From Knufia peltigerae (Eukaryota; Ascomycota; Eurotiomycetes; Chaetothyriales; Trichomeriaceae): DNA of 64,000 nucleotides. How positions within the stretch are numbered: the stretch's first letter is position 1; the number at the start of each line of letters is the position of its first letter. Under the pieces are notes generated by a model. The model did not search any database, was not told the DNA's origin, and worked only from the letters and a program-made list of their open reading frames with translations. Where the stretch lies: NCBI GenBank assembly GCA_030247855.1, contig JAPDRN010000046.1:169787-233786 (forward strand), written 5' to 3'. Position numbers and translations under genes: made by a program. Shown in pieces: positions 54,398 through 64,000 of the stretch.

Positions 54398-56548
54398 TCA
54401 GTAGTATTTCATCTTTCGATCCACACGTTGATGACGCGACCTCGTCGTACTCGTCAAACCCGGACGTCGTGTGGTGCCACCACAGCCAATGAGGTACTGC
54501 AATTTTCTTCTCCTCGTGGTGGGGTTGGTCGTCGAGCAGACTTTGGCTTTTGTTTTTGGTTTTGTTTTGGTGGCCATTGCTGTGGTCGTCGGTGAAGCCG
54601 GACCAATGTTGTGTTCTTCTCCGTCTTCGTCTTCGTCTTCCTCATCATCATCTTCTTCTTCTACGACCCTAATCTCCATGGTCACCGACCTTTTTGTCTC
54701 TCCGGAAAAGGTGGCCCCCGCGAGGACGTCTAGCCCTCCCCTTTCGACGCCCGCCAAGACGGAAATGAGTCCAAACCCCCTGGAGATTGGAGTTTCGTGC
54801 AAAGCGCACACCGCCACAAAGGCCAGGGCGGTCAGGGAGGGTTGGATGGCGAGGAGGGCGTACAGAGACCAATCGGCCCGGAGGACGGGTCGGTTCAGCA
54901 CCCGCGTCAAGGTACCGTTGTACCGTTCGGTGTAGGCCCCGGTCGAGAGGTTCAGGGGGGTCCCGGTGTCGTTGATGGCACCGAAAGAGGTGCCGGACGT
55001 GGTGTCGTTCAACAGCCAATCTTGGTACAGGGACCCGGCCAGCTGGACGGGGACGGAACCGGAGCTGGACGCGACGCGGGACTGGTACATGGACGCGGCG
55101 GCGAGGGCGAACGAAGGAACCCGCCAGTCCGAGGCGTTGCGGGTCGTCGCGAAAGGTGCGAGGTATTCCGCCATCAGAGGTGGCATGGAGTCGGCGACCC
55201 CCAACTGCGAACTGGTCAGGTACTGGTAGCCCGACCACAAGTCGGAGTCGCAGGTGGCGGAGGCGAGAAGAATCGACGACGACGTGACGGTCCAGGTCGC
55301 GTGGCACGACTTCCGGGACACGGTGCACAGTGAGGCGGTGCGCTGGAACGTGACCCTGTCGTCGTCGTCGTCGTTGTCCGTCGGGTACGCCCCCATGTAC
55401 ACCCAGGACGAGTTGTACCACCCCGGGCCGTCGCCCGAGGCGGTGCTGACGGCCAAGAAGCCAAACTTGTAGCCGTTGTAGAGCGTGATGGTCTTCCAGG
55501 CGCCGTAGGTCCACGCGTCGGCCCAGCTGGCGTTGCTCCGGTCCGAGTCGCCGAGCGTGTGGTAGTGGGACGCGGTGCCGCGCACGTCGGCCGAGATGGT
55601 CGCCGCTTCGCCTGGGCCGAGCGAGTGTTGGATGGACGAGACGTTTTCGGGCAAAGGGGCGTCGAGGGCGGCGGCGTCGGTCGTCGAAAAGAGGACGAGG
55701 TTGTACCCGTACACCTGGCCGCCGCCGCCGCCGCCGCCCCGGGCGGCACCGAAGCTCGGCACCGTCTCGTTGTCGATGGTCGCACCGACGAACGGCAACG
55801 TCGCATTGGTCATTGTGCTCGTGAACCCGATGCCTTGTGTCCCCGGGGGGGCGGTGGGTCCGAGACCGACGGTTTTCGTCGTCGCGTGAGTGTCGCCTAT
55901 TCCGCCCGTGTATCGCTTGTATCCCACACTGAGGCCCAAGGGCAGCAGCAACAAAATGACGATGCACGTCCTCCATATCGCGCCGAGGTTGTTGGCGAGA
56001 GGGGTCCAACGAAGCAGGCCGTCGAGGTTCTGCAGGGTCGAACGGCCATACTGGGCCTCGATCAGGAGAAACGCAAAGGGGACCGTGCGAAGCATGCATT
56101 GGCTCATGACACCCAGTAAAAACCCGACGGCGATGATTTGTCGAGTGTAGGCCAGTTCGGCCGCGTAGGCAAACGACGGACTGATCACGACAACGGAGGC
56201 GATGAGACATAGTACGCTGAGTAGGGTCGCGGCGGCATCGACCCAGTTGACTATGGGCTTGCGAGCCGGTCGGCCGAGACCACTACTCACGAATAGTGGT
56301 GGTGGTGGTGGTGGTGGTGGTTTGTCTGCTGTCGTCGGAGGTGTATATAGCATGGTTTCTTGTTGCTCGATCGTCGTCGAGTTGACGATGGACGCTGGGC
56401 TTTGGTGTGAGGCGGCCACTGGCTTTCTCCCAATGGGCGCAAGTGCACGAAGAGGAACATCGCGCTCACTGTCATATATGTGACTTGTCGACACGTCCCC
56501 GTCCACCGTTGGGACTACTTTGAAGCCTCTGCGGTCGCGCGCCGCCAT
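54398..56548 (-). CDS. Fungal integral membrane protein of unknown function
   Basis: The start at 56548 (MAARDRRGF) gives 716 residues; the frame is open to an ATG at 56752 (784 residues), and a GT..AG intron could lie in the extra part. About four or five membrane segments are visible: three between residues ~105 and ~215 (including SVLCLIASVVVISPSFAYA and IVILLLLPLGLSVGY) and one near residue 590-610 (LLAIQPSLTALAFVAVCAL). Between them is a ~370-residue loop with many N-x-S/T sequons and paired Cys, so it is probably extracytoplasmic. The C-terminal tail is acidic then basic. Triplet microsatellites encode Pro, Gly, Asp and Glu/Asp runs. Fungi carry many such proteins; no function is known to me. 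Confidence 0.8.
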   Translation of the reverse strand: MAARDRRGFKVVPTVDGDVSTSHIYDSERDVPLRALAPIGRKPVAASHQSPASIVNSTTIEQQETMLYTPPTTADKPPPPPPPPLFVSSGLGRPARKPIVNWVDAAATLLSVLCLIASVVVISPSFAYAAELAYTRQIIAVGFLLGVMSQCMLRTVPFAFLLIEAQYGRSTLQNLDGLLRWTPLANNLGAIWRTCIVILLLLPLGLSVGYKRYTGGIGDTHATTKTVGLGPTAPPGTQGIGFTSTMTNATLPFVGATIDNETVPSFGAARGGGGGGGQVYGYNLVLFSTTDAAALDAPLPENVSSIQHSLGPGEAATISADVRGTASHYHTLGDSDRSNASWADAWTYGAWKTITLYNGYKFGFLAVSTASGDGPGWYNSSWVYMGAYPTDNDDDDDRVTFQRTASLCTVSRKSCHATWTVTSSSILLASATCDSDLWSGYQYLTSSQLGVADSMPPLMAEYLAPFATTRNASDWRVPSFALAAASMYQSRVASSSGSVPVQLAGSLYQDWLLNDTTSGTSFGAINDTGTPLNLSTGAYTERYNGTLTRVLNRPVLRADWSLYALLAIQPSLTALAFVAVCALHETPISRGFGLISVLAGVERGGLDVLAGATFSGETKRSVTMEIRVVEEEDDDEEDEDEDGEEHNIGPASPTTTAMATKTKPKTKAKVCSTTNPTTRRRKLQYLIGCGGTTRRPGLTSTTRSRHQRVDRKMKYY

Positions 56549-57237
56549 GTGTTTTTGTGGCGGAACAGTGCGGGCGCGCTCTAGTGCATGTCTCTTTTTG
56601 ACGCAGTACACAAGTCCTGGGGGCCAAAATAAGAGAGAGAAAAGCACGCGTGAGAAACCTGGACAGCAAGAAAGCTCACCTCGCCTCACCACCATTCTGC
56701 TGAGGAAGTCAGAGCAGATAAAACCACGCAAAAAGGCGACAAGGCCAGCCATGTTGGCGCGGGTTTCTGCATGGGAGCATCTCGGCCCCAGGCCGAAACG
56801 GTGGCCAGGGTTGTCACACTCCCAGGGTCATCGAGGTACATTACTCCGTACTGCGACCATCATGCGGGCGCGTACTCCGTACAAGTGTGCATTAAAGAAA
56901 TAGGCGAGGCGACGGTGTTGAGCGTTTCGCCTCAATCAGGTTAGCGCCAAACCTGCCCGCGTCTCAGCCTGATGAGCCTCAACACTCCGTACGAGCAGGA
57001 AACATGATGAGCCTGAAGACACTGACTTGAAGACTAGGTAACAAAATAAACAGCAAGTCACGAAGGCTTACTCTGGGTATCCTTTTTTTCTTGATTTGAA
57101 ATAACGTGACTTTCTTCCTTGTCAGTGTCAAAAAGACAAACCAACTCCATCATTGACTCACAGCAACGTACCTAGCCAGCCTTGTTGCTTGTTCCTTGCA
57201 CCTTTAAACCATGACCACCAGCAATCAACTTCTCTCA
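56549..57237. other. Intergenic, rich in TACTCCGTA words
   Basis: A 689-bp gap with two exact words (56842-56850, 56873-56881) and CACTCCGTA at 56983-56991. The first ~200 bases may be coding if the upstream ATG of the membrane protein is used. Confidence 0.4.
56842..56881. repeat. Pair of TACTCCGTA words (reverse complement of TACGGAGTA)
   Basis: Two exact copies with starts 31 bp apart, about 300 bp upstream of the membrane-protein ATG at 56548. Confidence 0.6.
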
Positions 57238-58052
57238 TCACTTTCCTCGACATTGGCATACATAGTCTGCTGGCATTTGGTTCTGGCCACTTCCATAGCT
57301 GCCGCCGTACACATTCAATGCAGCGAAGCGCAACCTCAATGGCATTAAACAATTGCTATAGAACTCCAAGATGTCTGATTCTTCCACTTTAAACTTGATA
57401 TTGAAGTGTTCATCATGCTGTGCCATTTCCTCACAAGCCTTTCGCTTCTTTGAGTTCCACCACGGCGGCAACATCCCCGCGGTCTTGGCCCGAGCCAGGA
57501 AATCGCGAAACACGGGAAGCGGAGGGTCTCCTCCATAGATGCCGTGTTTGTGACCTCCGATTGTGTAGTCTTCCTCGCAGCGAAGACGGAAGGTGTCGAT
57601 GAGCACCTGGTACGTCCTCGGCTCAGATTTGAGTTGGTTGAAGAAGGTGAGGAACTGAGGAGCAGGTAGGGTCGGCCGCGGGCTGTTGGACGCTGGTCGT
57701 CGACGTGCAGTTCTATGTTGCGGCCAGCGGTTGGACTCTGGTCGTCGACATCTAATTCTATGTTGCCGCCGGCTGATGGATGCTCGTCGTCGACATATTG
57801 TATAATATAGCAGCCGGTGCTCTGCCTGACATTCTATACACACAGAAAGACTGATCAGGGCCACCCCCTGATCATGACGGGGTCGAGGAGAGGGTTCTTC
57901 CCCCGAAGAATTGACTCACCTTTAGAACAGAAGTTCTCTTGCAGGCACCAACCACATCTTTTCAAAGTAGAACCGGTCGGCAATTGGGACTCAGCCTTGC
58001 CGCAGGAAGCACAGACTCGCTCCTCGGTCGCCACGTTCGCTGAGTCTGCCAT
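57238..58052 (-). CDS. MYND-type zinc-finger protein with internal tandem repeat
   Basis: Two exons, 57920-58052 and 57238-57833, give 242 residues. The MYND finger begins CASCGKAE (residues ~14-21), continues RCGWCLQENFCSKECQAEH and should end H-x3-C. Here the final His is Tyr (YYTIC). Immediately after comes a Arg-rich region made of three 15-residue units coded by a 45-bp tandem repeat; the second unit restores an H-x3-C (HRIRC). Residues ~100-242 match the conserved fungal core that follows such fingers (FLTFFNQLKSEPRTYQVLIDTF, YGGDPPLPVFRDFLARA, LPPWWNSKKRKACEEMA). MYND fingers bind short proline-rich peptides; the role of this family is not established. Confidence 0.82.
57681..57815. 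repeat. Three tandem 45-bp units inside the MYND gene
   Basis: Units at about 57681-57725, 57726-57770 and 57771-57815. The shared core GTCGTCGAC recurs at exactly 45-bp intervals (57696, 57741, 57786), preceded by GGTTGGA-like and followed by TTCTATGTTGC-like sequence. Being a multiple of three, the repeat keeps the reading frame. Confidence 0.8.
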
Positions 58053-58697
58053 GACGTGCTCTGTATTTGTTTGAGGCTACTATCGATGGTCTGTACTAAG
58101 GTGTGACAAGGAAGTTGGTAGGTGCCTATGTCGGTGTAGAAGTCGCTTCGCCCATATACGGAGTATTAGTACGCGCAGTCACAAGTGTCATGGGCCCCGC
58201 AGATGCGCCATGCCGATATAAGCCCAAGATTCTCTTCGCGGGACAGGGGTGGTCAGCTTACCCTGGAAGGCCTACAGAAATGACTTAATTAGTACTTTTA
58301 ATGAACAGTTGACCGTACATAACAGCGGTTAGATACAGTAGTTCTTCCCTAACCCTGTTCGGTCTGAACAAATAGGAGGGTGAAGGACAACATTTGGTGT
58401 TCCACTAGGATCAATCTAAGTCACCACCAGAAAGAACTACTACCAATGGCCAAATGCTGCTCGCCACTTTTCCCGTTTACAAATTCTTCACGTGAAGGGT
58501 ATCGTCCAAAGTGAATTCAGGTGATGTAGCTAGGTGGCCAAGAAGAAAAATATCTGTGGTACATGTGCTCGGGTTCAATTCAAAGTTCGTGGGGGCGAAT
58601 GAAGGCAGCTTTACCAGAGTCTTCGCCCGTTCTTGAACCTTGGGAAGATCGCGAATCATATAGACCAAAGCAAGCATCTCGGTAGCAATAGATCCGC
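58053..58697. other. Intergenic with a small unassigned frame
   Basis: A 645-bp gap. The 66-codon minus ATG frame at 58477-58677 begins 20 bp after the acyltransferase stop in another frame. It is somewhat protein-like but has no recognised match. Confidence 0.35.
58157..58165. repeat. TACGGAGTA intergenic word
   Basis: An exact copy 105 bp upstream of the MYND-gene start codon. Confidence 0.6.
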
Positions 58698-60170
58698 TTA
58701 AGCACGCCAGCTTCGTATCATTTCGTTCTCCTCAAGCGCTTGCATATCTTGCTCATTCATCATGATGGCAACCTCAATTCTCTCATCGAAAGCTTCGGCC
58801 AGCCTGCGTCTCGGCAAGGAAAGCACCATGCCGTCAATATAAGGCATGTAGGGGATCCTAACAAACCGCGGCCCACCTCCTAAACTTGCTCCGAAGTCGC
58901 AATCGTACATTCCTAGATCCGCCCAACTTGTATATGTCAGATCCAGACCATGGTAGGAATTCCATCCTGGGAGGATGTCTTCAACGTCAGAGAGACGATC
59001 GGCAAATGCCACGATCTCACCAACATGAGTTGGTGTCACAGCGGAGGTGGTTGCAGCAATAGCAGTGATTACCGGCGTCAAAAGAGAAAAGTTCGTGGCG
59101 CTCGACTTGGCCAGGGCATTCTCAGCGGCACCTTCCATCTCGGTAGCAGGAAGTTCAACCACCTTGAGCATGGTCACGTTGCCCAAGAAAGACATGGTTG
59201 ATACCGGGGGTCCAACCTTCGAGCGAGCATTGATGGCAAAGCCAAGTTTCGAGGTGGCAGAGCCTTCAATAGTAGGAAGGCCATTGTGGCGTATACGTCC
59301 AAGCCGAGCACTTGTAATCGCGATCCACAGGGCAGCACCCAGAACATTGTTGACAGTAAGGTACTTGGTTGGCACCGATTTGCTCATGGCCACCTTGACC
59401 TCTTGCAGCTTTGCACTTGAGAAAGCAAAGATCTTTGCGGCACAAGCGGCTGGCTGTCCAGAGACATGGGCCGATAGGGGTGGGCGAGGTGCGCTGACAG
59501 ATCGAAGGCTATATTCCGGATGCCGAGACAAGAGCTCCTCGAGCGTCGCTTGCGGTTCAGCCTCAGGAAAGTACCCACTAGCATCTCGTAGCCACGTGTC
59601 CCTATGGGAGAGTTCCTCGGGGTCGTACAGCGCGTCGTCATCAACAAGATTCAGAACACCTCTCGTGCAGTCGCCCCAAAGCTTGAGAAACTTGCCCATG
59701 CCCGCTCCGTCCATAACCACGTGGTGAGCGCACAAGCATAGTATCAAACCTCCTTCCATCCTTGTAGCCCCGATGGCGAGGACCGATGCCTTCGCTCCTG
59801 GAGTCTTATAGTCTATGATCGATGGTACGGGACAGAGGCTCTCTTGGAATACCGAGAGCGGTGCTCCATTCTGCTTCAACCTCTCGAAGCTTGGCAGGGA
59901 CTCTGGGGTGGAAGTCTCGGTGACAGCCAGTGGCGGGTCTTGAGATGACCACGAGAGCGACAGCCGGTTGGAAACGTCCGATGTCTTGTGAACATAGCCT
60001 TTGAGAAATGGAAGCAAGGCCGAAGTTTTGGCTAAACCTTCGTTCAAATTTTTGACGGCCTTTTCATATTGATCCGTTTTGTAGACCAGAAAGAGAGGCG
60101 TATACATTCTGGGCATGAGCTGGTCAACTTGGGACAGCATGCAAGAACCGTTCTGAGCTGGCTGCGACAT
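58698..60170 (-). CDS. BAHD-type acyltransferase (second in window)
   Basis: An intronless 490-residue frame from the ATG at 60168-60170. The catalytic HxxxD is HVVMD in AHHVVMDGAGMGKF (residues ~152-166), and the C-terminal structural motif is YDCDFGASLGGGPRFVRIPY (near residues 427-446), close to the canonical DFGWG. The N-terminal LSQVDQLMPRMYTPLFLVY block is typical of fungal transferase-family enzymes. It should transfer an acyl group from acyl-CoA to a small alcohol or amine, in the cytosol. It is better conserved at its motifs than the acyltransferase at 3.0-4.5 kb and not its tandem copy. No other biosynthetic enzyme lies beside it. Confidence 0.9.
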   Translation of the reverse strand: MSQPAQNGSCMLSQVDQLMPRMYTPLFLVYKTDQYEKAVKNLNEGLAKTSALLPFLKGYVHKTSDVSNRLSLSWSSQDPPLAVTETSTPESLPSFERLKQNGAPLSVFQESLCPVPSIIDYKTPGAKASVLAIGATRMEGGLILCLCAHHVVMDGAGMGKFLKLWGDCTRGVLNLVDDDALYDPEELSHRDTWLRDASGYFPEAEPQATLEELLSRHPEYSLRSVSAPRPPLSAHVSGQPAACAAKIFAFSSAKLQEVKVAMSKSVPTKYLTVNNVLGAALWIAITSARLGRIRHNGLPTIEGSATSKLGFAINARSKVGPPVSTMSFLGNVTMLKVVELPATEMEGAAENALAKSSATNFSLLTPVITAIAATTSAVTPTHVGEIVAFADRLSDVEDILPGWNSYHGLDLTYTSWADLGMYDCDFGASLGGGPRFVRIPYMPYIDGMVLSLPRRRLAEAFDERIEVAIMMNEQDMQALEENEMIRSWRA

Positions 60171-61567
60171 GTTGTCGATATTGGTGGTGTTGTAATGTAA
60201 ATGAAATAGGGTTCTGATATCTCAATTGATTGCTTCGTTGAGGATGAGGACAGGAAGCAAGTTCAACGAACAGTGGGCGCAACCTCGTCTATTTCTATGT
60301 CGTCGAGATACAGTCCTTGTATTCACCTCGCACTCTGTCTCCACAGTCGCGCTAACGCTTGTAGTGTGTCTTTGTTGATCATCCGATGCAGACGTCAGCC
60401 TCACCTATATCTAGAATCAGGAATGAGCGATTTGGGTCACAATGCGGACAAGGCAGCAGCAATAACACCAGGCCTGCTCTCGTCAACAAGATACAATTCT
60501 GGTGGTTTAGGATATGAGCTGGAGCACACAGGGAAATTGCGCGTGTTGACTTCGGCGTCAGTGCCAGAATAGTCACTCGGAGTGAAGTTTTGAGACGCCA
60601 GTTGAAAAGATGACGAATTGGGCCAGGCATCGCAATTAGTAGCTTGGGAGTGGACTTTGCGTGTTCGGGATTCGTATAAGAGCAAATCCCGGAGCCTCAC
60701 ATAGCCGGCCACTGGAGCCTAGTCGGGTTTCTTGTGCCTAGACTTCTCTTACCTTCAGACGAATTCCTGGTTACGTTGCAATGGGGACTTGTTGTTGACA
60801 TGGCGATGCAATGCAACGAGTGTAAGAGAGGTTGCATAAATGCGTATTCGCCTAACTTCTGCAAATAGAATAGTCTCACTAGGCTCGTTGCTGCTTTTGC
60901 GGTCTTGGCAGAAATTTCTCTGAAACTTATCCATAGCATGCAACACTGTCTGCTTTCCTCTTTTCTTCTTCCTCAACAACAAGTTCTGTGTCACAACGAT
61001 CCCTTCCTCTCAATGCTCCTTCGGGACATAGGATGTGCTAGGTTGATTGTTGTGAACGTCTCGACTATTCCTGCGGAGATATTATCGCACTTCCATTAAT
61101 GTCCAACCCAGTCGACAGAACTGAGATTGACCCGAGACCTTTTCACGCCCTCTGGGCAAGGCTGGCCTTGAGCTCGCCTCTCTGAGGCTGAACTCGGCCG
61201 GCTGAAAGTGGTGTGTAGGGAGACGTCTTATTCCCAAGCTTAGTGTTGATCCTCGTCGAGGAATGATCACTGGGCAAAACCAAGGCTATTGTCTACATCC
61301 CATCCCCATCCCTCAAAATTTCCAATAAAACAAGACAATATAATCAAAGAATGGTTGCAAATGTCCACGCGAATCATTCTCTCCTCCTCAGGCCTATGAT
61401 GTTTCACTTGGTCATTACTTTATATTCATGTTCATCTAATGCCGACTAGCATCCTCTTACCATCAAATTCATCCTTCCTCGCAGGGCATGACTTGTGGAC
61501 AAGATTCTATGCTTGCAAAATCTATAACTCGCTTTTCGAATCAGACAAGCAGATACCTCCGGTTCCT
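60171..61567. other. Intergenic
   Basis: A 1.4-kb gap between two minus-strand genes. Frames of up to 100 codons (for example 60273-60572) have no domain signal. No repeat or RNA gene was recognised. Confidence 0.45.
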
Positions 61568-62740
61568 TCACCAACTCGTCAGACCTCTCTCCCGATCAAA
61601 ACCACCTCGCAACTGACTCTTCGGTTTGACTACCTTCCCTTGGAGGACTGTGAACTTGACAATGTTTTCACAGTCCTCAGGCCGCACCCTAGCCAGCCAG
61701 ATCAGCTGTACCGCTTCTTTCGCCAGTGGAGCGCCGTCGATCTCCTCATCCGTCCCATCCTTCCTCCGTCCTTCTCGTCGATAGATCATTACGTTGGCAC
61801 TGTACTTGTGGCCGCCCACATGGTTGATAAAATATATTCCTACACCACCAGGTCTTTCATCATGCATGTCCCGGTACATACCCATTGGTCGCAAGATTCG
61901 TTCGAATTCTTTGCGCAAAAGAGGCGCGGACTGACCACATCTAGCGTCTCGGGTCTTGTGACTGCACATAAGGATGAGATAATCGTGTGGAATGTGTTTG
62001 ATGGTGAAGGACGAGGATATCGAGGCGGGTACGGGTGCAGGGTCGAGTCTATTGTTTGATTCATCTGCGTTCTCTTGTACGTGGCTTCCATTCGCGGTCG
62101 GTGTTTGTGAATGTCCATTCTGTGTTGCTGCTTTCTGCACAAGAGGTGTTTCGTTCGTGACGCTCTGTTCTACCACCTCAGTCAACAACTTGTTGACTTG
62201 ACTCGGCGCAACCTTCTCGATCATGACCCAACTGGGCAATAGCATACAATCGCTCGTCCCTTGTTCGACTGTATCACCGTGGTCGTCCGTTCCACTAGGC
62301 ATGTTACTTGCGCTGAGCATGATCTTGCCATTCTCCCTCTCTACACCAGCTTTGCCCACGGCATGCATGACGCTGTGTTTAATGTCTGTGACGTCGCGAA
62401 CCCAGTCGGACTGCCCCGTGCCCACGATGAGGTGGGTGTTCCATCCTTTGACATGCCCATAGAGCTTGTCGCTCTCGTCAATGGAGAATTTCTTGGGGTA
62501 GTGCGTCGTGCAGGAATCGCAATCTCTTAAGCATTCTTCGCCATCGATGTCGGGGTGTGTGGCGGGGAACAGCTCCGTCTCTGTTCGCGCAGTGATGAAG
62601 CCTGTAGAGTGCTGCGACGAAGAACCCGAGCCCAGGAACGTCTTGACGCCGCGTAACAGAGACATTCTGGAGAATCGAGAGGAGGAAGGAGGAGGGTGCG
62701 TGGGAGGATTATGGGAGCGAGTGCGTTGGACAGTAGGCAT
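61568..62740 (-). CDS. Sucrase/ferredoxin-like (Aim32-type) protein
   Basis: An intronless 390-residue frame from the ATG at 62738-62740; a start at residue 26 (MSLLRGVKTFLG) is an alternative. The thioredoxin-like ferredoxin domain shows CSHKTRDARCG (residues 259-269) and GGHKYSANVMIY (residues ~309-320), supplying the two-Cys, two-His cluster type expected of the family. An N-terminal Cys group, EECLRDCDSC (residues 68-77), is also typical. The family includes Aim32, linked to mitochondrial thiol and Fe-S chemistry; the Ser/Arg-rich N-terminus could be a mitochondrial presequence. A low-complexity stretch (about residues 200-240) separates the two parts. Confidence 0.85.
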   Translation of the reverse strand: MPTVQRTRSHNPPTHPPPSSSRFSRMSLLRGVKTFLGSGSSSQHSTGFITARTETELFPATHPDIDGEECLRDCDSCTTHYPKKFSIDESDKLYGHVKGWNTHLIVGTGQSDWVRDVTDIKHSVMHAVGKAGVERENGKIMLSASNMPSGTDDHGDTVEQGTSDCMLLPSWVMIEKVAPSQVNKLLTEVVEQSVTNETPLVQKAATQNGHSQTPTANGSHVQENADESNNRLDPAPVPASISSSFTIKHIPHDYLILMCSHKTRDARCGQSAPLLRKEFERILRPMGMYRDMHDERPGGVGIYFINHVGGHKYSANVMIYRREGRRKDGTDEEIDGAPLAKEAVQLIWLARVRPEDCENIVKFTVLQGKVVKPKSQLRGGFDRERGLTSW

Positions 62741-64000
62741 GGTGGAATCGCATGCGCCGGTCGGGGATCAGATATACCGGGGCACTTTTTTCGACCAGGG
62801 TCCAAACTAAGAGAATTTTGGGTGCAGATGCTTCCCGAGTGGATGGTCAATAGGCATGGGATTGTTAACGATTGGGCGTTGCGTAGCTTAGCGGCGCGGC
62901 CTGTCGAGGCGCCTCTTGATTATCTGATTGATAAGTCGGCACCGGTGCCGGAGATACTGTAGGCCCCGTGCCAGACCTTCACTTCTTGTAGAAGCGGAAC
63001 AGCAGTATCAATCAGGACAATGTCAGTCTTTCCAAGAACAAGATGCTTCTTAAGCTAATCAAATGGACCTGATTAGATGGCAGGAGAATGGAGAAGGTAA
63101 GGAGGCCCTTGGTATTTATTTGTCGACGACCAGGCTCCCACCATTTCGGCCGTTATGCAATATTATCTCGACCGAGAGTCGCTCGCTACACCGAGCCCAG
63201 TCACTCTCTGACCTGCAGCCAATCTGGATCCCTACGAGTACTCAAGAGATGGAAATCATAAAGAGGGCTTGTCTGCAGTCACTCCCAACTGACGGTCGGG
63301 TTTTATGCCAATTTCCGAAGTCTTCCAGTGTACTTGTCGGAGCCTGTGAACATACAAAGTATGTACTCTGAGCGGCAACGAGCTCTCACACAACCATCAA
63401 ATAAGGTAGGTTCACAGAGGTTCAACAGGAAAAGGACACTCTCATCATCGACGATACAACTACTAGCCAGCTGCACAACCTCTACTTTGGTCCCTTTGTG
63501 GCAGTAGCTCTTCCTGCTCCGGCCGGTTCTTCGCCGCAGCTCTACGAAAACGCAACACGAATGGCTCCTCTCTGTGCTCCACCAGTCAATTACAATCATC
63601 AGTCCACATGGATGAAGATGCAGGTTGCCCCTCCATGGAAAAACAATACAAAACAGACTTGCTGGAGCTGCTTGACACATCTCCTTCCCCCCTCCCTTCC
63701 TCTTCCAATTTTCACCTCTACTGCTCTACTTACTTCCCTTCCCTTCCCACCACCACGAAAAGCTCATACTACCTGGTACGACAGTACTCTGGGAGTCATG
63801 GCGCCTTTCGCAATGGACCTAGTCCAGTTATCAAGGTCAAGGTAAATATGCGAAGATTGCATGCCGGGTGTTCGACTTTGCCCCTCATTTCTGTGTCCTT
63901 GCTGAGTCACGCTCTCTTCTCTTTCCAGAGGACTGAGTCGTCGACGGCAAGAATCAACAGCTCTGAGGACGTGAAAGCTCGATCTGAGAAATACCGGAGA
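62741..64000. other. End of window, no supported gene
   Basis: The plus frame 63498-63845 (115 codons) is Pro/Thr/Ser-rich and opens on an unlikely context. A GTAAAT at 63843 could be a donor of a gene continuing to the right, but there is too little sequence to tell. Confidence 0.4.

Noticed and set aside
54669..56210. A 513-codon minus-strand frame
   Set aside because: It is a shifted-frame shadow of the membrane-protein gene: Arg/Pro/His-rich composition, no domain, produced by the GC-biased codon use of the real frame.
1..64000. CRISPR arrays, prophage or bacterial operons
   Set aside because: No spaced short repeats, no Shine-Dalgarno-led operons; spliced genes and fungal regulators show a eukaryotic source.

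Overview
The window is nuclear DNA of a filamentous ascomycete (Pezizomycotina; most likely a eurotiomycete such as a member of Chaetothyriales, but that placement is a guess from gene content and style). The evidence is direct: genes are broken by many short GT..AG introns, two genes encode Zn2Cys6 fungal regulators, and housekeeping genes are fungal in type (uroporphyrinogen decarboxylase, cytosine deaminase, Trm82, Use1, Sec3, a CLASP protein, ribosomal P0). Most gene models below were joined by hand and checked for codon phase across every intron; exon coordinates are in the evidence text.

Layout. 0-6 kb: an NCS1 nucleobase permease, a BAHD-type acyltransferase and a CsbD-like stress protein. 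6-10 kb: the SNARE Use1 and a RING-H2 protein with a ubiquitin-like N-terminus. 10-16 kb: a ZIP metal importer and a Mn-type CDF exporter, transcribed away from each other across a 2.26-kb gap. 16-23 kb: a Zn2Cys6 regulator, cytosine deaminase, uroporphyrinogen decarboxylase and Trm82. 23.5-35.7 kb: a block that looks like a small catabolic cluster: SDR dehydrogenase, Dal5-type MFS permease, TauD-type dioxygenase interrupted by an in-frame stop, Zn2Cys6 regulator, DapA-type aldolase and NAD-dependent epimerase-like reductase. 36-39 kb: ribosomal P0 and a basic-secretory-protein-type metallopeptidase. 39.5-54 kb: three large cytoskeleton and polarity genes: CLASP/Stu1, a LIM-RhoGAP and exocyst Sec3. 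54-63 kb: a fungal membrane protein of unknown function, a MYND-finger protein carrying a 15-residue tandem repeat, a second BAHD acyltransferase and a sucrase/ferredoxin-like (Aim32-type) protein. The last 1.2 kb holds no gene I can support.

How the genes fit together. Most neighbours are unrelated housekeeping genes. Two groupings may be functional: the divergent ZIP/CDF pair (metal uptake versus export) and the 23.5-35.7 kb block (regulator, uptake, oxidation, reduction and C-C cleavage). The most unusual signals are the single TAG in the otherwise intact TauD-type gene, the tandem repeat that triplicates the last zinc-ligand segment of the MYND finger, a 9-bp intergenic word (TACGGAGTA) present seven times, and a 99-codon two-exon gene with a 35-nt intron.
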